This document shows, in pieces, positions 17,701 through 29,900 of a DNA stretch of 48,054 nt. The stretch lies in NCBI GenBank assembly GCA_944386225.1, contig CALXAH010000026.1:1-48054 (forward strand), in the 5' to 3' direction. The position numbers and the translations under genes are program-made. The number at the start of each line of letters is the position of its first letter. Position 1 is the stretch's first letter. This stretch comes from an uncultured Gemmiger sp. (GTDB lineage Bacteria > Bacillota > Clostridia > Oscillospirales > Ruminococcaceae). Below the pieces are notes generated by a model. That model made no database searches. It was given only the letters and a program-made list of their open reading frames with translations, and had not been told where the DNA came from.

Positions 17701-20700
17701 GATCATATCGCCGCCATTGGTGCGGATGTTGGTGGCGTCCGTCAGGCCCATCGCGGTGTCGCCGTCCACCAGCGAGCCGCCTTTGTTGCTCAGCTGGATG
17801 GTGACGTTCTTCTTGTCCTCGGGCCGGGTGGCTTCCAGTGCTTCGCCTGCGCTCACGTAGCCCAGGAGGTACTGCACTTCGGCGTCGGGCTCCAGCTTCA
17901 GGGTCAGGCTCTTTTCGCCCAGCAGGGTGACGCTGCCGTCGGATCCTACCAGAATTTCCTGCTGGTTCAGCTCGTAGTAGAGGATGGTCTGGCCAAAGGT
18001 GGCGCTGGCCTCATTGGTGTCCACCGCTTCGGAGATGGTCAGGCAGAGGGTGCCGCCATAGCGCACGGAACCCGTAACCCGGTGCGTGTGGTCTTTTCCG
18101 CCGTAGTTGTAGGTTTTGCTGGTGTTTTCCGCGGTGTAGGCAGCCGGAACCCAGCCGCTTTCGCCGTCGGCGGAATAGTAGTAGTTGCCCGCCAGATCCT
18201 TGGCGATCTGGTTGGTGAGGCGCTCCAGATACACCGCCTGGCCAGCCCGGATGGTGATGCGGGCGTTGTTGGCCGTGGGCATCTGTTCGTAGAGGATAGC
18301 GAGGCTTTCGTCCGGGGTAAGCACCACCAGCCGGCCGTTCTCATCCACATAGGACAGATAGTCGCCGTTCAGGGTATAGGCGGTGGTCTTTCCCGCCACG
18401 GTATAGAGCCGGCGGCCCTCCTCATCGAGGGTGTAGCCGCGCAGGGTGCCCAGGTCGCCCAGGTTGTCGGCAATGGTCTTGTCGGAGGTATAGGTCACGC
18501 CGTCGAACTTGGCGCTGAAGGTCACCTGTCCGGCACTGTTCAGCACCAGGCTGAGCACCAGGCCGCTCTTGGTAAGGTAAAGGGTGTCGGTGATGCGGTA
18601 GCCGCCGCCGCTCACCTGGCTGTTGGCGAGCAGGGTGATTTCCCTGACGGGGATGTCCGCCAGCGGGCCGGTGATAAGCACGGTGGGCTCTTCGTCATCG
18701 CCCACAGGGCTGCCGGGACGCAGGATGAGCAGGCCGCCGGAGACATCCTCCGCGGTGCTGTAGCTGCCCTTTTCCATCTGGTTCAGATACACCGGTTCGC
18801 CCGCGGCGTTGGTGAGCACCGTTCCGTCTTCGGTCAGCAGCAGGGTGTTGCCGGTGGCTTCCCTGTTTTCCACAAGTTCTGCCACAAGGCCGCTGTTTTC
18901 GGTCTCGTTGACCTCAAACATGGCCGCCGGGTCGAACAGCAGATAGCGGCTGTCGTCCCAGATCACATACAGGCCCAGGGTGTTGTCCACCAGCTGGCCG
19001 TTGGCGTTCAGGGTGCCGATCCGGTAGTTGACACCAGTCTTGTTTCTGCCGGGCGTAAAGTCGATATAGGCCTGCACGCCGTTTAGCAGGAAGCCGGTGG
19101 TTCCACTGGTGGGGTTGCCGTCTTTATCGTACACATACCGGTCCAGCACCGCGCAGACGGTGTCCACCAGAACCTTAGTGGGGTCGTCCAGTTCGGTGTC
19201 GGTGGTGGTTTCGGTCTCGTCGTTCTCGCCGGTGGTCGTGGTGCGCAGATACCACTTGCCCGCCGCGCCGTCTTCGCCGGGGATGTACACGATGGTGTAG
19301 GTCTTGCCGTCGCTGCCCGTCTGATCCTTATACTCGGTCTCGCCGGTAGCGGCGTTGTCCGGGGTCAGGGTAACGGTGACTTCCTTGTTCTCCACCTCAA
19401 AGGTGAAGGTCACCTTGCCGGTGTCGTACTGGTAGTTCTCGTCTTTCGGCAGCACCGTTTCGGGGGCGCTCGTGCTCTGGCTCACCAGGGTGAAGGCGCC
19501 GCTCTGGGCGTCCTTTTCAAGGTAGAGCGCGCTGTCGGCGTGGCTGTCCACCAGGTAATAGCGCTTGCCGTTCACCGTCTGGGCCGTGGCCTCGCTCAGG
19601 TAGGACCAGATCTCCTGGCCGTCCACTGTGACGCGGCTGCCGGCGGCGTTCTTCATATAATACACCTGGCTGATGAGGCGGTATTCGGCCTCGGGGGTGA
19701 GCTTGCCGGTGTATTCGTTCTTGGTCACGTCGTAGTGCTCGTACAGCGTGCCGCCGGGGCTCTCGTAGATCTCTTTGCCAAAGCCGGTGTACTTCACGCC
19801 GCTGGTGTAGTACTCGGTGGAGAGGCTGGAGGTCACCGGCTGCATCTTCACATAGGTGAAATGCAGCGAGTAGCTGTACATGGTGTAGGTGTAGACCGAA
19901 TATTTCTGGGTGGTGGGTTTATCCTTGTTGTTGTTGAGCCGCGTCCAGGCAAATTCAGCGAAGTTGAACACGTCCCTGCCGTTCTTCTTGCCGTTGGCGG
20001 TGTAGGTGATGCCGTCCACCTCCACGCTGCTCTCCACCGTCCGCTCCACGTCGGGCATCCAGTAGACGCCGCTGAGCGCCTGATAGAGACCCGCCGCGTT
20101 GCCGCTGAGGTTCTGGCCGGGGGCCACGGTGTAGCCAAGGCCCGGGATGTACACAAGGCCCACGGCGGCGCCGCCGATGGTCATGGTGTTGTCGTAGTTC
20201 CAGACCACCTCGTAGCCGGTGCCCAGGAAGTTCGGCACGGTGAAGGGGTCGGTGGACGCGCCGTCCCGGACCTTTCTCACATGAGTGCCGTCGCGCTGCT
20301 CGTGCTGGCGCGCCGCATCGTCGTACGCCGCTTCGTAATAGGTCACGCCATCACTGAGGGTGTTGGTCACCGGCCGGCCATCGTCGATGTTGAGGTGTTC
20401 CCTGTTGAAGCTGTCCCGGTTTACCTGCTCCACATCCTGGGTCTCGGTGCTGCCGCCGGTGAAGGCGTAGAACCGCAGGCTGTCGCTCTTCTTGTCGTGC
20501 AGCAGGAAGTAGTAGTAGGTATTGGCGGAGGCGCCGGTGATGGCGTCCATGGTGGGCTGCAGGCCGCTGAGGTAATAGTAGTCGATGTCAGCGGTGCGCA
20601 GCGCCAAAATCACCTGCACGTCCATTTCCTTCAGGGTGTCCTCGTCGGTGAGGTTTTCGCCGCCCGGGCCGGTCACCGTTTCGGCGGTGACCAGGCGGAT

Positions 20701-20949
20701 GCGGGCTTCCCCGCCGCCTTGCAGCAGGCCCTTGGAGGTGAACCAGCTGGCGCTGATGGCCTCCAGCAGCACCTCGTAGGAGGCGTCCTCTTCCACGGTG
20801 AGATAGCCGGTGGACAGGTTGATGGAGATGCCTTCGCTCAGCTTGATCTCCACCACCTTGCCGGAGGTGTCCTTCACAAACTCGAAGTCGCCCACCGATG
20901 TTTCGGCGCCGCCCTCTTCGATGCGGGAAACATTGCCCCAGGCGTCCAT
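14746..20949 (-). CDS. Giant surface protein, segment 2 of 3: Tyr-rich region, beta repeats and coiled coil
   Basis: This segment is about 2075 residues in the frame entered after the single-base loss near 20978. Joining segment 1 to it yields LYRHLLPNGTLFYMDAWGN, a smooth sequence. Up to about 19000 it is a Tyr-rich region unlike the repeats (YYLSGLQPTMDAITGASANT, TYTMYSYSLHFTYVKMQP), with many short YxV/YxY strands. From 18000 to 16800 filamentous-haemagglutinin-like strands follow (GNITLLGDVIASDASRIILE). About 16700-16180 is acidic and helical (EEAFAEALEELGAAPAAVEK). After more beta repeats, a Glu/Lys/Ala/Leu-rich coiled coil fills 15140-14749 (EKQKQELEEQLAEAPQL, with heptad spacing). It ends at TAG 14748-14746 in otherwise continuous reading. 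It has no start signal of its own. Confidence 0.8.
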   Translation of the reverse strand: MDAWGNVSRIEEGGAETSVGDFEFVKDTSGKVVEIKLSEGISINLSTGYLTVEEDASYEVLLEAISASWFTSKGLLQGGGEARIRLVTAETVTGPGGENLTDEDTLKEMDVQVILALRTADIDYYYLSGLQPTMDAITGASANTYYYFLLHDKKSDSLRFYAFTGGSTETQDVEQVNRDSFNREHLNIDDGRPVTNTLSDGVTYYEAAYDDAARQHEQRDGTHVRKVRDGASTDPFTVPNFLGTGYEVVWNYDNTMTIGGAAVGLVYIPGLGYTVAPGQNLSGNAAGLYQALSGVYWMPDVERTVESSVEVDGITYTANGKKNGRDVFNFAEFAWTRLNNNKDKPTTQKYSVYTYTMYSYSLHFTYVKMQPVTSSLSTEYYTSGVKYTGFGKEIYESPGGTLYEHYDVTKNEYTGKLTPEAEYRLISQVYYMKNAAGSRVTVDGQEIWSYLSEATAQTVNGKRYYLVDSHADSALYLEKDAQSGAFTLVSQSTSAPETVLPKDENYQYDTGKVTFTFEVENKEVTVTLTPDNAATGETEYKDQTGSDGKTYTIVYIPGEDGAAGKWYLRTTTTGENDETETTTDTELDDPTKVLVDTVCAVLDRYVYDKDGNPTSGTTGFLLNGVQAYIDFTPGRNKTGVNYRIGTLNANGQLVDNTLGLYVIWDDSRYLLFDPAAMFEVNETENSGLVAELVENREATGNTLLLTEDGTVLTNAAGEPVYLNQMEKGSYSTAEDVSGGLLILRPGSPVGDDEEPTVLITGPLADIPVREITLLANSQVSGGGYRITDTLYLTKSGLVLSLVLNSAGQVTFSAKFDGVTYTSDKTIADNLGDLGTLRGYTLDEEGRRLYTVAGKTTAYTLNGDYLSYVDENGRLVVLTPDESLAILYEQMPTANNARITIRAGQAVYLERLTNQIAKDLAGNYYYSADGESGWVPAAYTAENTSKTYNYGGKDHTHRVTGSVRYGGTLCLTISEAVDTNEASATFGQTILYYELNQQEILVGSDGSVTLLGEKSLTLKLEPDAEVQYLLGYVSAGEALEATRPEDKKNVTIQLSNKGGSLVDGDTAMGLTDATNIRTNGGDMIVLVPEGAQGTVGTGLDALEMELDGGRLVFRTYGQIATVDTLTVDTYIHSDGDFVLNPTVVDGVILQVTATGSITGNTTDPENGFTLQVIHGGTASLTADGNITLLGDVIASDASRIILESVTGDYLGDDIRLTGGSDMTVTAGANAATGNITSTGSTLTIEAGQNYTGRDLRLTEGARMELVTGEDAAIHTALVSESALIATSGGDFRFERIDGRSGSTVSQVAIDAQGVVGRLPGGQDAVIAFDDAAANANASLTVSGWISIGEADSRLTVDIPRALTMRVPRAGDIWINALDEDYIPPEQASGRGEDGSTLTGDVIDQMSGSDTTVGVALPAQTPEEIAALLLERALDETDGTGTAEQLLRDIAQALQAALTPAEGEEEAFAEALEELGAAPAAVEKALEEMDELLRALEDTEDPADQDQQAQNRQRLQQLLDQLLVLALRVPEPDEDEQTDPAPEPAEDPKPLLADEALFPLYWAALTEEQKQQLVHGDLWEYVEYPAPAEDTRDFRDFTMEIGESTGEISLHNLGSITITQDTGVLTAREIVSGYEDVTLTAPAIRGAESAGPNITGTALTLTALTGGIETLTVDQRDWVEHTVVDAEPLYNLPATLPASGSWSILRNAATGLLEMLFDIDFTTISVDDHALATTLRAQAAGDVSITETQGDLGIDSVTSSTGAVHLAAVSGSLLDVNPDPDGLNVRAAAGGSLLAETGVLGLPEAPLRISYGEAVTARALGDIWLTTPTDLTLIADMLDAASRLDVVADAGLTVRNTAGDLNAARLLAQDDLTVIAPDGSILVDLLQAGGTLTMDSAGDILVAATLSHLTVKTIRAAGDITLNLAGDLKDADAADPVVALANAKAEAARAQARVKALEQQLAAHQAYVAELEGKKAALAETLAELEKQKQELEEQLAEAPQLAPQLEKKLAELETRMEDIRRQMTELDEQIAAEEAVMAPIQTNLAAAQAVAETARKALEAARAALAGE
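14749..15140 (-). other. Coiled-coil region of the giant protein
   Basis: About 130 residues of heptad-like Glu/Lys/Ala/Leu sequence (ARAQARVKALEQQLAAHQ, LEKKLAELETRMEDIRRQ) lie just before the amber codon. It may set oligomer state or cell-wall spacing. Confidence 0.7.
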
Positions 20950-23900
20950 GTAGAACAGGGTGCCGTTGGGCAGCAGGTGCGATAGAGCCGCTCGGCGGCG
21001 TCGTAGCCCTGGAGGTAGTAGTCCAGCACGTCCTTGCCGGTGAGGGTGTAGTTGGAGGCCAGCTCCACGGTGGCGCTGGTGATGTAGCTCAGGGTGCCGG
21101 GCACCGGGATGGTGACGGTGGTGGTGCCGGCGATCATGGTAGCCTGCACGCCTTCCTGGAGATCCATCTCCACGTTGCCGTTCAGCGAGACCACCCGCTC
21201 GATATAGACCGGGTCGGTGTGGCGCTCCAGTTCCTGGTTATCCTTGTCCACAATGATAAGGGTAACCGGCACGATGTTCACGAACACGTCGCCGCTGGCC
21301 TCGATGTTCACCACGCCGCTCGAGCCGGAGAACACATAGGCGTTGAAGGCCTGGCTTGCCGTGCCCACGCTGGCCGCGCCCTTGACCAGCAGGTCATGGG
21401 CCCACACCGGCGACACGGTAGCGCCGGAGGAGATATCGGCCACGCTGTCCACACCGGTGAGGGCGCCGCCCTCTTCGCCGGTCCAGACGAACTCCACATG
21501 GCCGTCGGTGTTGGAGACAAAGCCGCTGACCTGCACGCCGCCGGTGCCTCTCGACTCGGTGCGCACTTCGGGCTTGTCGTAGGCCACGTCGCTGATGGTA
21601 TGGCCGATGCCGAACACACTGGGCTGGATGAAGCCGCTGTTGGTAACATAGATGCCGTTCAGCTGCACGTCAAAGCCCGAACTGTTGGTGATGATGACCC
21701 GGGGCAGCACCGCCTGGTTGTAGACGGTGACGCTGCCGGAGGCATTTTTGCCCTCGTGGGTGAAATCCGCCACGCCGGGCAGGTTGTTGGTGATATCGCT
21801 GAGGGTGACGGTGTTGCCGTTGACCGCGTAGTAGCTGTCCGGCTCCTTGATGCCCACCTGACGCACGGTCAGCTGGCCCTTGTGCTCGGAGATGTCGATG
21901 TAGGCACCGCCCGCGGCGTCGCCCAGGTAGAGGGCGGTGCCGCCGTTCACCGCGACGGTTCCGTCGCTGGTGAAGGAGTGGCTGGTGCTGGTCTCCTTGA
22001 TAATGAAGCCGCCTTTGCGGGCGTCCCGCCGGATGCGGCCTCTGTCAAAGCCGTAGCGGGTGACCGCCACGGTGGCGCCCCGCAGGGTGACGCCGCTGCC
22101 CAGCACGGTGTTGGAGTGGGCGGTGGTGGAGCCACCGGCCCTGGCCAGAGCCTCGCCCGCCGCGTTCAGCTGGATGGTGGCGCGCACGTCGATGTTGGCG
22201 TCCCGGTAGGCGGGCTTGGTGGAGGCGTAGATGTGCAGGCTGTCGTGGCCGGTGATGTCGGCCCCGGCGATGTTCACATCCGCCGTCAGGGTGGTCTTGG
22301 GGTTGCTGATGGCGTTCACCGCCGCGCCCAGGGCCGAGCCCTTGGCGTAGGTGTAGGTGTAGATATCCACTTCGCCGTTGCGGGCGATGATCTCCACATC
22401 CCGCCCTTCGATGACCGCGGGCTCGCCGGCGGTTCCGGCGATGACCACGTCGGCATCCAGGCTGGTATTCACGTTGGCGGTGGAGTTTGGGGCGACGCCC
22501 AGGCCGGAAGCGTCCGCGCTGACGTTGGTCTGCACGCCCGCCTGGGAGGCGTCGGCGTAGATGTTCACCGCGCTGAAGCGGGCCCGAACGAGGGCGTTTT
22601 TGCTGATCTGAACCTTCACATCGTTGTCGATGTTCACCAGGGCGGTGGCAGTGCCCAGGGCGACCACGCCGCCGGAGGAAACTTCGGAGCGGGTGATGAT
22701 GCTGTCCCGGGTGCCGCCCACCGCATTGACGGTCAGATCGCCGTAGTTGGCCAGCAGGGCGCTGTTCTCGCCGATGAGGATGGACACCGCCCGGTTCAGG
22801 GTGTTCTTGGACCACAGGGTGGTGCCGCTGAAGACCCCGCCGCCGTCGGCGTAGGTGGCAGCGTTCAGCTGGGCCGCGGAGACGGCCTCCACGGTGAGGG
22901 CCTCGCTGGCGTCCAGGGTGCCGTTTACGCTGATGGTGTTGGTGGTGTCGGCGGTGTTCTCGCCGTAGGTGACGCTGGCGTTCACGCCGATGCCGATGGT
23001 GGTGCCCCGGGCCTCGCTGCGGCCCTTGGGCGCGTCCTCACTGAGCACGCTCACGCTGCCGCCGGTGGAGCGCACCACAGCGCCTTCCAGCACGTCCACG
23101 CCGGTGTTGTACCAGGCGTTGGTGGGCAGCACGCTCACGGTCAGGCTGCCGGCGGCGATGTTCAGGCCCCGCTCGATGTTGGCCCGGGCGTCGCCGGTGT
23201 TGTAGGCCCGCAGGGTCACGTCCCGAGCGGCCTCGATGGTGCTGCCCTTCACGGTGACGTGCACGGTCTGGGGCGCATCCCCGGAACCGCCCACCTTGGC
23301 GGTGGCAGTGTTCACGCCGGCGGTTACCAGGCCGCCGCCGCCCTCGCTGGCAGCCACAGCCTCGGAAACGGTGTTGCCCACCGCCTCGGCGGTAAAGGTG
23401 CCGGAGGCGTTGACGGTAAGGCCTTCCACCAGCACATCCACCTTGTCGCGGGTGGAGGAGGAGGCGTTCAGGCTGCCCAGCAGCACCAGCCCCACGTCGA
23501 CGCCGGACTTGGCGGTGGCCTCGGCCTCGGTAAGGCTTTTGGCCCGCACGCTGACGCTGCCCGTGTTCAGGGTGCCCGCGCCGGTGAGGGAGGCGGTGTT
23601 GGTGGTGGCGCTCTGTGCGTTGACGTCGTTGACGCCCGCGCCCACCAGGCTCACGTTTGCGCCGCCGGAGCCGCCCGCCTGGGCGGTGGCAACGCCGTAG
23701 CCGCTGGAGCGCACGATCTCGGAGTTCACGTTCAGCTGCCCGCCGATGACGGCCTCGCCGTCAAACTGCGCGGCGGCGGTCTGTTCGGCTTGCAGCACCG
23801 CGTCCACCACGGTGACGGCGATGCTCACGCCGGAAACGTTCACCTTGCGGGTGCGGCCCAGAGCCTCGGCCAGCAGGTAGCCGGTGTTGCGGATGTTCAC

Positions 23901-26900
23901 CGAATTGGTCACGCTGGCGCTGCCGGTCACCTTCAGGGAGGCGTCGGCGGTGGCGCTGGTCTCGGCGTCGGCGCGGTTGGCGTCGGTGTTGACCAGATTG
24001 ACCCCCACGCCGCCGGCGGGGCCGGTGGCGGAACGGGACTCGGCATAATAGATATTCTGAATGTCCACGCCGCCGGCGCTCAGGGCGCCGGTCTCGGCCA
24101 GGGCCTTGAAGGTGCCGCCGCTGACCGCCTCGGTGAGCAGCAGGGTGGCGTTGACCAGGGTCACGTCCACGCTGGCGTCGGCGATGTCCGCCTTGGCCCA
24201 GCTGCGGGCCGTGTTGAGCAGCGACAGCTGCCCGGCGGTGACGATGCTGCCGGTGGTGCGGATATGGACGCTGGAGGCGCCCTCCATGCGGGCGCTGGCC
24301 TCGGAGGCCTTGCCGCCGATGATGGACACAGCCACCGAGCTGTCGGAGCCGTTGCTGCCCACAATGGCCTTTGCGCCGGTCTCGGCGCTGTTGTTCAGGC
24401 TGGCAAGGATGGTGATGCCGCCCACGGCGGTCACGTTCACCGCGCTGGCGCTGCCGCCTTCCGGCTGGCCGATGTAGGCCTGCTGGCAGGCGCTGACGAT
24501 GGCGTCCACCAGGTTCACCGCCAGTTCCGCGCCCTGCACATTCACCTTGGTGCCGGCGATAAGGGCGTCGGCGGTGGCTTTGCCGGTGAGAAGGATGTTC
24601 ACCGCGCCGCCGGTGGTCACGCTGCCCGCGCTGCCCTTGATGGCTGCTTCGGCCAGGGCGCCCGCGTTGGCATAGGCCACGTTGGTGCCTGCGTCCAGCA
24701 GGCCCACGCCCTGATTGGGCTGGCGGGATACCGCTTCGGCCCGGGCGTTGTAGGTGTTGGTGACGGTGACGGAGGCGGCGGAAACGGGTCTGTCCTCCGC
24801 CATGTGGATGTAGGCGGCGAAGGTGCCGTCCGCCCGGGCGACGATCACGTTCACGCCCAGGGAGAGCAGCTCCACGCCGGTGCCCGGGTCCGCCGCGCTG
24901 GCGCTGGCCAGACTGTTTGCGGTGGCGGTGACCGAAAGGGCCGCGCCGGCGGTGACCTTCACGGAATCCATGAAAGCCTTGTTGACGCTGCGGTTCAGCG
25001 CCACTGCCGTGTTGCTGCGAGCGGAGGCGAGACTCACGCTCACGCCGCTGCCCTTGATGTTGTTGGCCAGCAGGGCGCTGACACCCTGGCCGTCGGCGGC
25101 GTTCAGCCGCGCGTTCACGGTGATGGCCGCGTTCCGCACTTCCACGCCCTGGATACAAGCCAGGTTCTCGGCGTCCAGCAGGGCCACCAGTACGTTGGCG
25201 GCGATCCTGACGGCGGTGAGGCTGACCACAGGGGTGACGCTGTAAACGCGGGATGTGGCAACGCCCCGGCCGGTGACGGAAAGGGTGCCCGCGGTAAGCA
25301 GGCCCGCACCGGTGACGGCGGCCTTGCCCCGGCTGTCGGCGTTGGCCACGCCCACGTTCACCTGCAGCGCGGCGCCGCTCAGATCCGCGCCGCCGGCACT
25401 GGGGGCCAGGGCCGCCACGGCGCTGGCGGTATAGTCGGTGGCAACGGACACGCTGCCCGCTGTCACGCTGCTGCCCGCCGGGATGTCCAGAATGGAGGTA
25501 AATTCGCTCTGGGAATAGGCTGTGTTCACGATGACCGCGGCGGTGATGGCCCCGGCGCTCTGGTTGAAGCTCTGGGCCAGCACGTTGGCGGTGCCGCCGG
25601 CCAGCACGTCCGCCTTGCCGGAAAGGCTCAGGCTGAAGGGTGCGACCACGGCCTGGGTGAGAGCCCGGCCATAGGCCGCGGCCACGTTGACCACGGCGGA
25701 GACGGCCCCGCCGCTGCCGGTGATAAGGCCGGCGAATACGGCTGCGTTCCCCTCGCTGGCGTCCACGTCCTCGGCGGGGGCTGCCACGATATCGCCGCCG
25801 GGCAGTTTGCCCAGATCCACATACTTCATGCGGTCAAGGCCTTCGTTCAGCCCGCTGCGGGCGGTCAGGCTGCCGGCGGTGATGTTGCCGCCGGCCACAT
25901 TCGCCTGCTGCTCGGCCCGCAGCATTGCCACGGCGGCCGAACCCAACACACTGATGGCGCCGGCGTTCACGCCCCAGACCTGGGCGTTGGCGGTGGCCTG
26001 GCCGAAGGAGCCGAGGTTCAGCGCGCCGGTGACGTTCAGCCGGTGGCTGCCCGCCTCTTTGCCGCCCAGGACGCGGGCGATATTCCGGGTGTTGTTGTCC
26101 GCCACGGCGGCGTTGAGCCCTGCGCTCACCGCGCCTGCCCCGGCGGCAAGAGCCAGCGCCTCGGCGCTGGAGGTGTTCGGATCGTTCTGCCGCCCGGCGG
26201 AAACCTGCAGATCCGCAAAGTTCATTTCCACGCCGGTCACGTCCACCTGGGCGGTGTTCTCGGCCTGCAGCAGCACGGTACTGATCACCATGCCCACCGC
26301 CACCGCGCCGCCGGTGAGGCTGGCCACATAGGCCCGGCCGCTGGCGTGGAACGCGCTGTCGATGGTCACGCTGCCCGCGTTCACATTGACCCTGTCAAGG
26401 CCCGCGAACAGGTTGGCGGTGTTGAACACCAGCAGCACCTGGGCGGTGACGCCCACCGCGCCGCCGGTGACATTGGCGGCGTAGCTTTCGGCGGTGGTGC
26501 TCACGTCGTTCCGGATGGTGATGCTGCCTGCGTTCACAGTGCCGGGGGCCACAAACTGGGTGGCGTCCGGCGCTGCGCCGATGTAGGTGCGCACGGTGGG
26601 AGCGGTCTTGGCCAGAGCCACCGCCGCGCCCACGGCCACAGCGCCGCCGGTCACGCCGAGGGTAAAGGCCTTGGCATCGCTGTTCACCAGCGCGTTCAGG
26701 GTGATGTCCGGTGTGCGGACACTGCCGCCGGTGGACACGCCCTGGGCGATGAAGGTCTCCACCAGGCTCTTGTTGATGGCCACCGCCGCGCCCGCGTTCA
26801 CCGCGCCCATACCGGCGGCGATGCCTGCCGCGGCGCTGGCGGCGGTGTTGTTCACCTGGGTCTCAACCCGGACGCCGGCCACATCCTGCACCGAGCCCGT

Positions 26901-29900
26901 GCCCTCCACGGAGGCCCGGGTGCTGCCGTCGAACAGGGTAACGGCCACGCTGGCGGAAACGCCCGCCATACCGCCGCCCAGGCTCAGGGTGGCAGCCACG
27001 ATATGCCGGTAATCGCTGACGGCGCGGATGGTCAGCACGCCGGCTTCTTCCACGCTGCCCAGCAGCCGGGCGCTGACGCTGCTGCCCAGATGCACCACGG
27101 CCAGGGCCACGCCCACACCGGCGGTACCCGCCACACCGCCGCTCACCGAGAGGGCATGGATGGTCAGGTCGGTCACATCAAATTCTTCGCTCTGGCTGTT
27201 CAAGAAGTCAGCGGATTCCCGGTCGTTCTCAGAGAGGTCGCCGCCGGCCAGCAGCGGGCTTTCGGCAATGGCTTCGATGGTGATGTCACCTGCGGCGGAA
27301 AGGACGGAGCCCTCCCCTGCCCAGGCTTCCACGCTGCCGTTCAGGATGGCCACGGCCATGCCAACGCCCACGCCCACCGCACCGGAGGCCCCGAAGGCCA
27401 CGGTGCCGAGGCTGGCGTTCAGCTGGTCTTTTGCCCGGACGGTGATGCCGCCCGCGCTGGTCACGGTGGTGTTCGCGCCGATGAAGGCACGGGTGAAGGC
27501 GGCGCTGGCCACGTTCTTGAAGCCCTCGTAGACCTTGCAGGCTTCATCCGCGTCGGAACTGCCGCTGCCCACCGGGGTAACGGTCATGTCTGCGCCGGGC
27601 TCGCCGGCGGTCACGGTGCCGTCGGTGTTTTGGGTCACCGTGTAATCCTGGTTGAAATCTTCGCTGATATACTGGTCCGCGCCGTCGTACGCATCGTCCA
27701 CCGGCACGTCGCTGTACTTGTTGCCGCTGCCCGCCAGCGCGTCGCGCAGCCAGGCCCCGTTGTGCCCGTCGTAGACGTCCTGCGCCCCGGCGGGGGCCTT
27801 TTCCTGCATACCGGTCAGCAGCGCGTCGGGATCAAAGTGGGCCAGCAGGGCGGCGGAAGAATCGTCGTCCAGCTTGCCGCCCACCACCAGCGCCATGATG
27901 ACCGCGCCCACACCGGCGGTGGCGCTGACGCCCACGCTGCCCGCGTAGGTGCGCACGTCCCGCTTGCTGAGGGCGTTTACCAGCACGTCCCCGGCAAAGG
28001 TGCGCACATCGTAGTTGGAACCGATGCCCGCCGCCACCTGGTTGTCGGCCAGGGTGACAATGGCGGTGACGCCCACGCCGGCGGTGCCGGAGAGGGCGGC
28101 GGAGGCCGCCGCGCCGATAAGCTGGTAGTCGTCCAGCGCGTCCAGGGTGATGGAGGAGGCACGGATCACCGGCTTTGTGCCGTCGGCGTTGTCCTGCACG
28201 ATGGCCAGCACGGTGTTCTCGGTAAGGATCACGTTCACCGTACCGGACACGGCGGCGGTGCCGCTGCCGGAAATGCCCGCGCCGTCGGCGGTGATAAATT
28301 CTCTGGCGTTGGCCAGTACCGCAAGGCTGCCCGCCGTGTCCACGCTGGCGCCGGCCAGCAGAACCGCCTCGGTAAGGCCCTGGAAGGAGGTAACCACCGC
28401 CGTACCGGCGATATCGGCGGTAGCGGCCCCGGCCAGGCTCAGGGCTACGTTGTACAGATCGACGGCCGTATCGGCGGTGACCTTCACATCGCCGCCGCTG
28501 GTGATCTGCCCGCCCAGGTGCGCCCTGACGGCGTCCTCGTAGAGCAGGATGCTGCCGGCCGCGCCGGCGGATGCCGTGCCGCCGGTAACGCCGAAGGTGG
28601 CGGCCAGCAGGAACAGCTTGTCGATGCTGTCCGCATCCACGGTGACGGTGCTCTCGGCGTGCACGCTGCCGGAGCCGCCGTCCAGGATGGCGGAAACTTC
28701 CTTTTCAAACCGGATGGTCACCACGGTGCCGCCCAGGGAGGCGGTGGCGCTGCCGGAGGCGGACAGAGCGCCGCCGAAGTTGATCGCGTAGGTGTTGTCC
28801 AGCGCTTCGATAAGGATTTCGCCCGCTCCGTGCGAGTCGTCGGACTGGCCGTCGCCGTCCACGTCCTTGTGTTCGGCGCTGCTGAGCCCGGCGCTGACCC
28901 GGCTGTTATTGCCCACATGGGCGTTCACAATGTTGCGCACCAGCAGGGTGTCGGCCACGCCTGCCAGATTGACGGTGGAGGAGCCGGACACGGTGCCGGC
29001 TGCCGCCGCCATATAGATGGTTTCGTTCGAGAAGGCATGTACCACCACGCCCCGCCGCCGGTCTTCCCGGTTGGCGGTGCGGATACCGGCGTCGGCGCCG
29101 GTGTTCAGGGCCCAGGCGGTGATGGCGCTGTTTTCGCCCGCCAGAGCCTGCACCAGGTTTTTGAGGATGACGGTAACGGCGCTGCCGCCCAGGGAAGCGG
29201 TGGCACTGCCGGCGGCGGCCAGGCCGCCCGCACCGGCTACGATCTGGTTATCGGCGTCGGCCAGGATGCCGATGCTGTCCCAGGCTTCGGCGGTGGTGTT
29301 GTCGCCCAGGCGGGACACCGCCTCGCTGGCAAACTCCTGATGCAGATAGGTGCCCGCCAGATCCAGGGTGGTGCTGCCGGTGGGCGCGATGGCCGCCCCC
29401 ACAGCCAGCGACCGGTTGTTGGCCCGGGACTCCACCAGCACACTGCCCCTGCGGGCGATGAGGGTGGCGCTTTGGCCGGTAACGCCGGCGTCTTCGCTGA
29501 CGCCCGCACCGGCGTGAGCCTTCTGGCTGAACTGCTGGATCAGCACGGTGGCGCCCGCCGCGCCGGTGGATTTGCCCGTGGCGGAGAAGGCCAGCAGAGC
29601 CGCCAGCAGATCGGTATCGTTGAAGGCATGGAGCAGCACATCGCCCGAAGCGGCTTCCAGATACGCGCCGCTACCCGCCAGGGCCATGGTTTCGGAACTG
29701 GTGCCGAAGCGGGCCAGGGTGGCCGCCGCGCCCACAGTGCCAGAGGGAGCGGCGGAAGCGGAGGCCAGGATCTCCATGACACGATCCGTGCTGTCGGCGG
29801 TGAGGGCCACGGATGCGGCCTTGACCAGGGTATTGTCGCCCACCCGGGCTCCCGTTTCGTTGCGGATGTCGGTCCAGGCCACGGTGCCGCCCGCGGCCAC

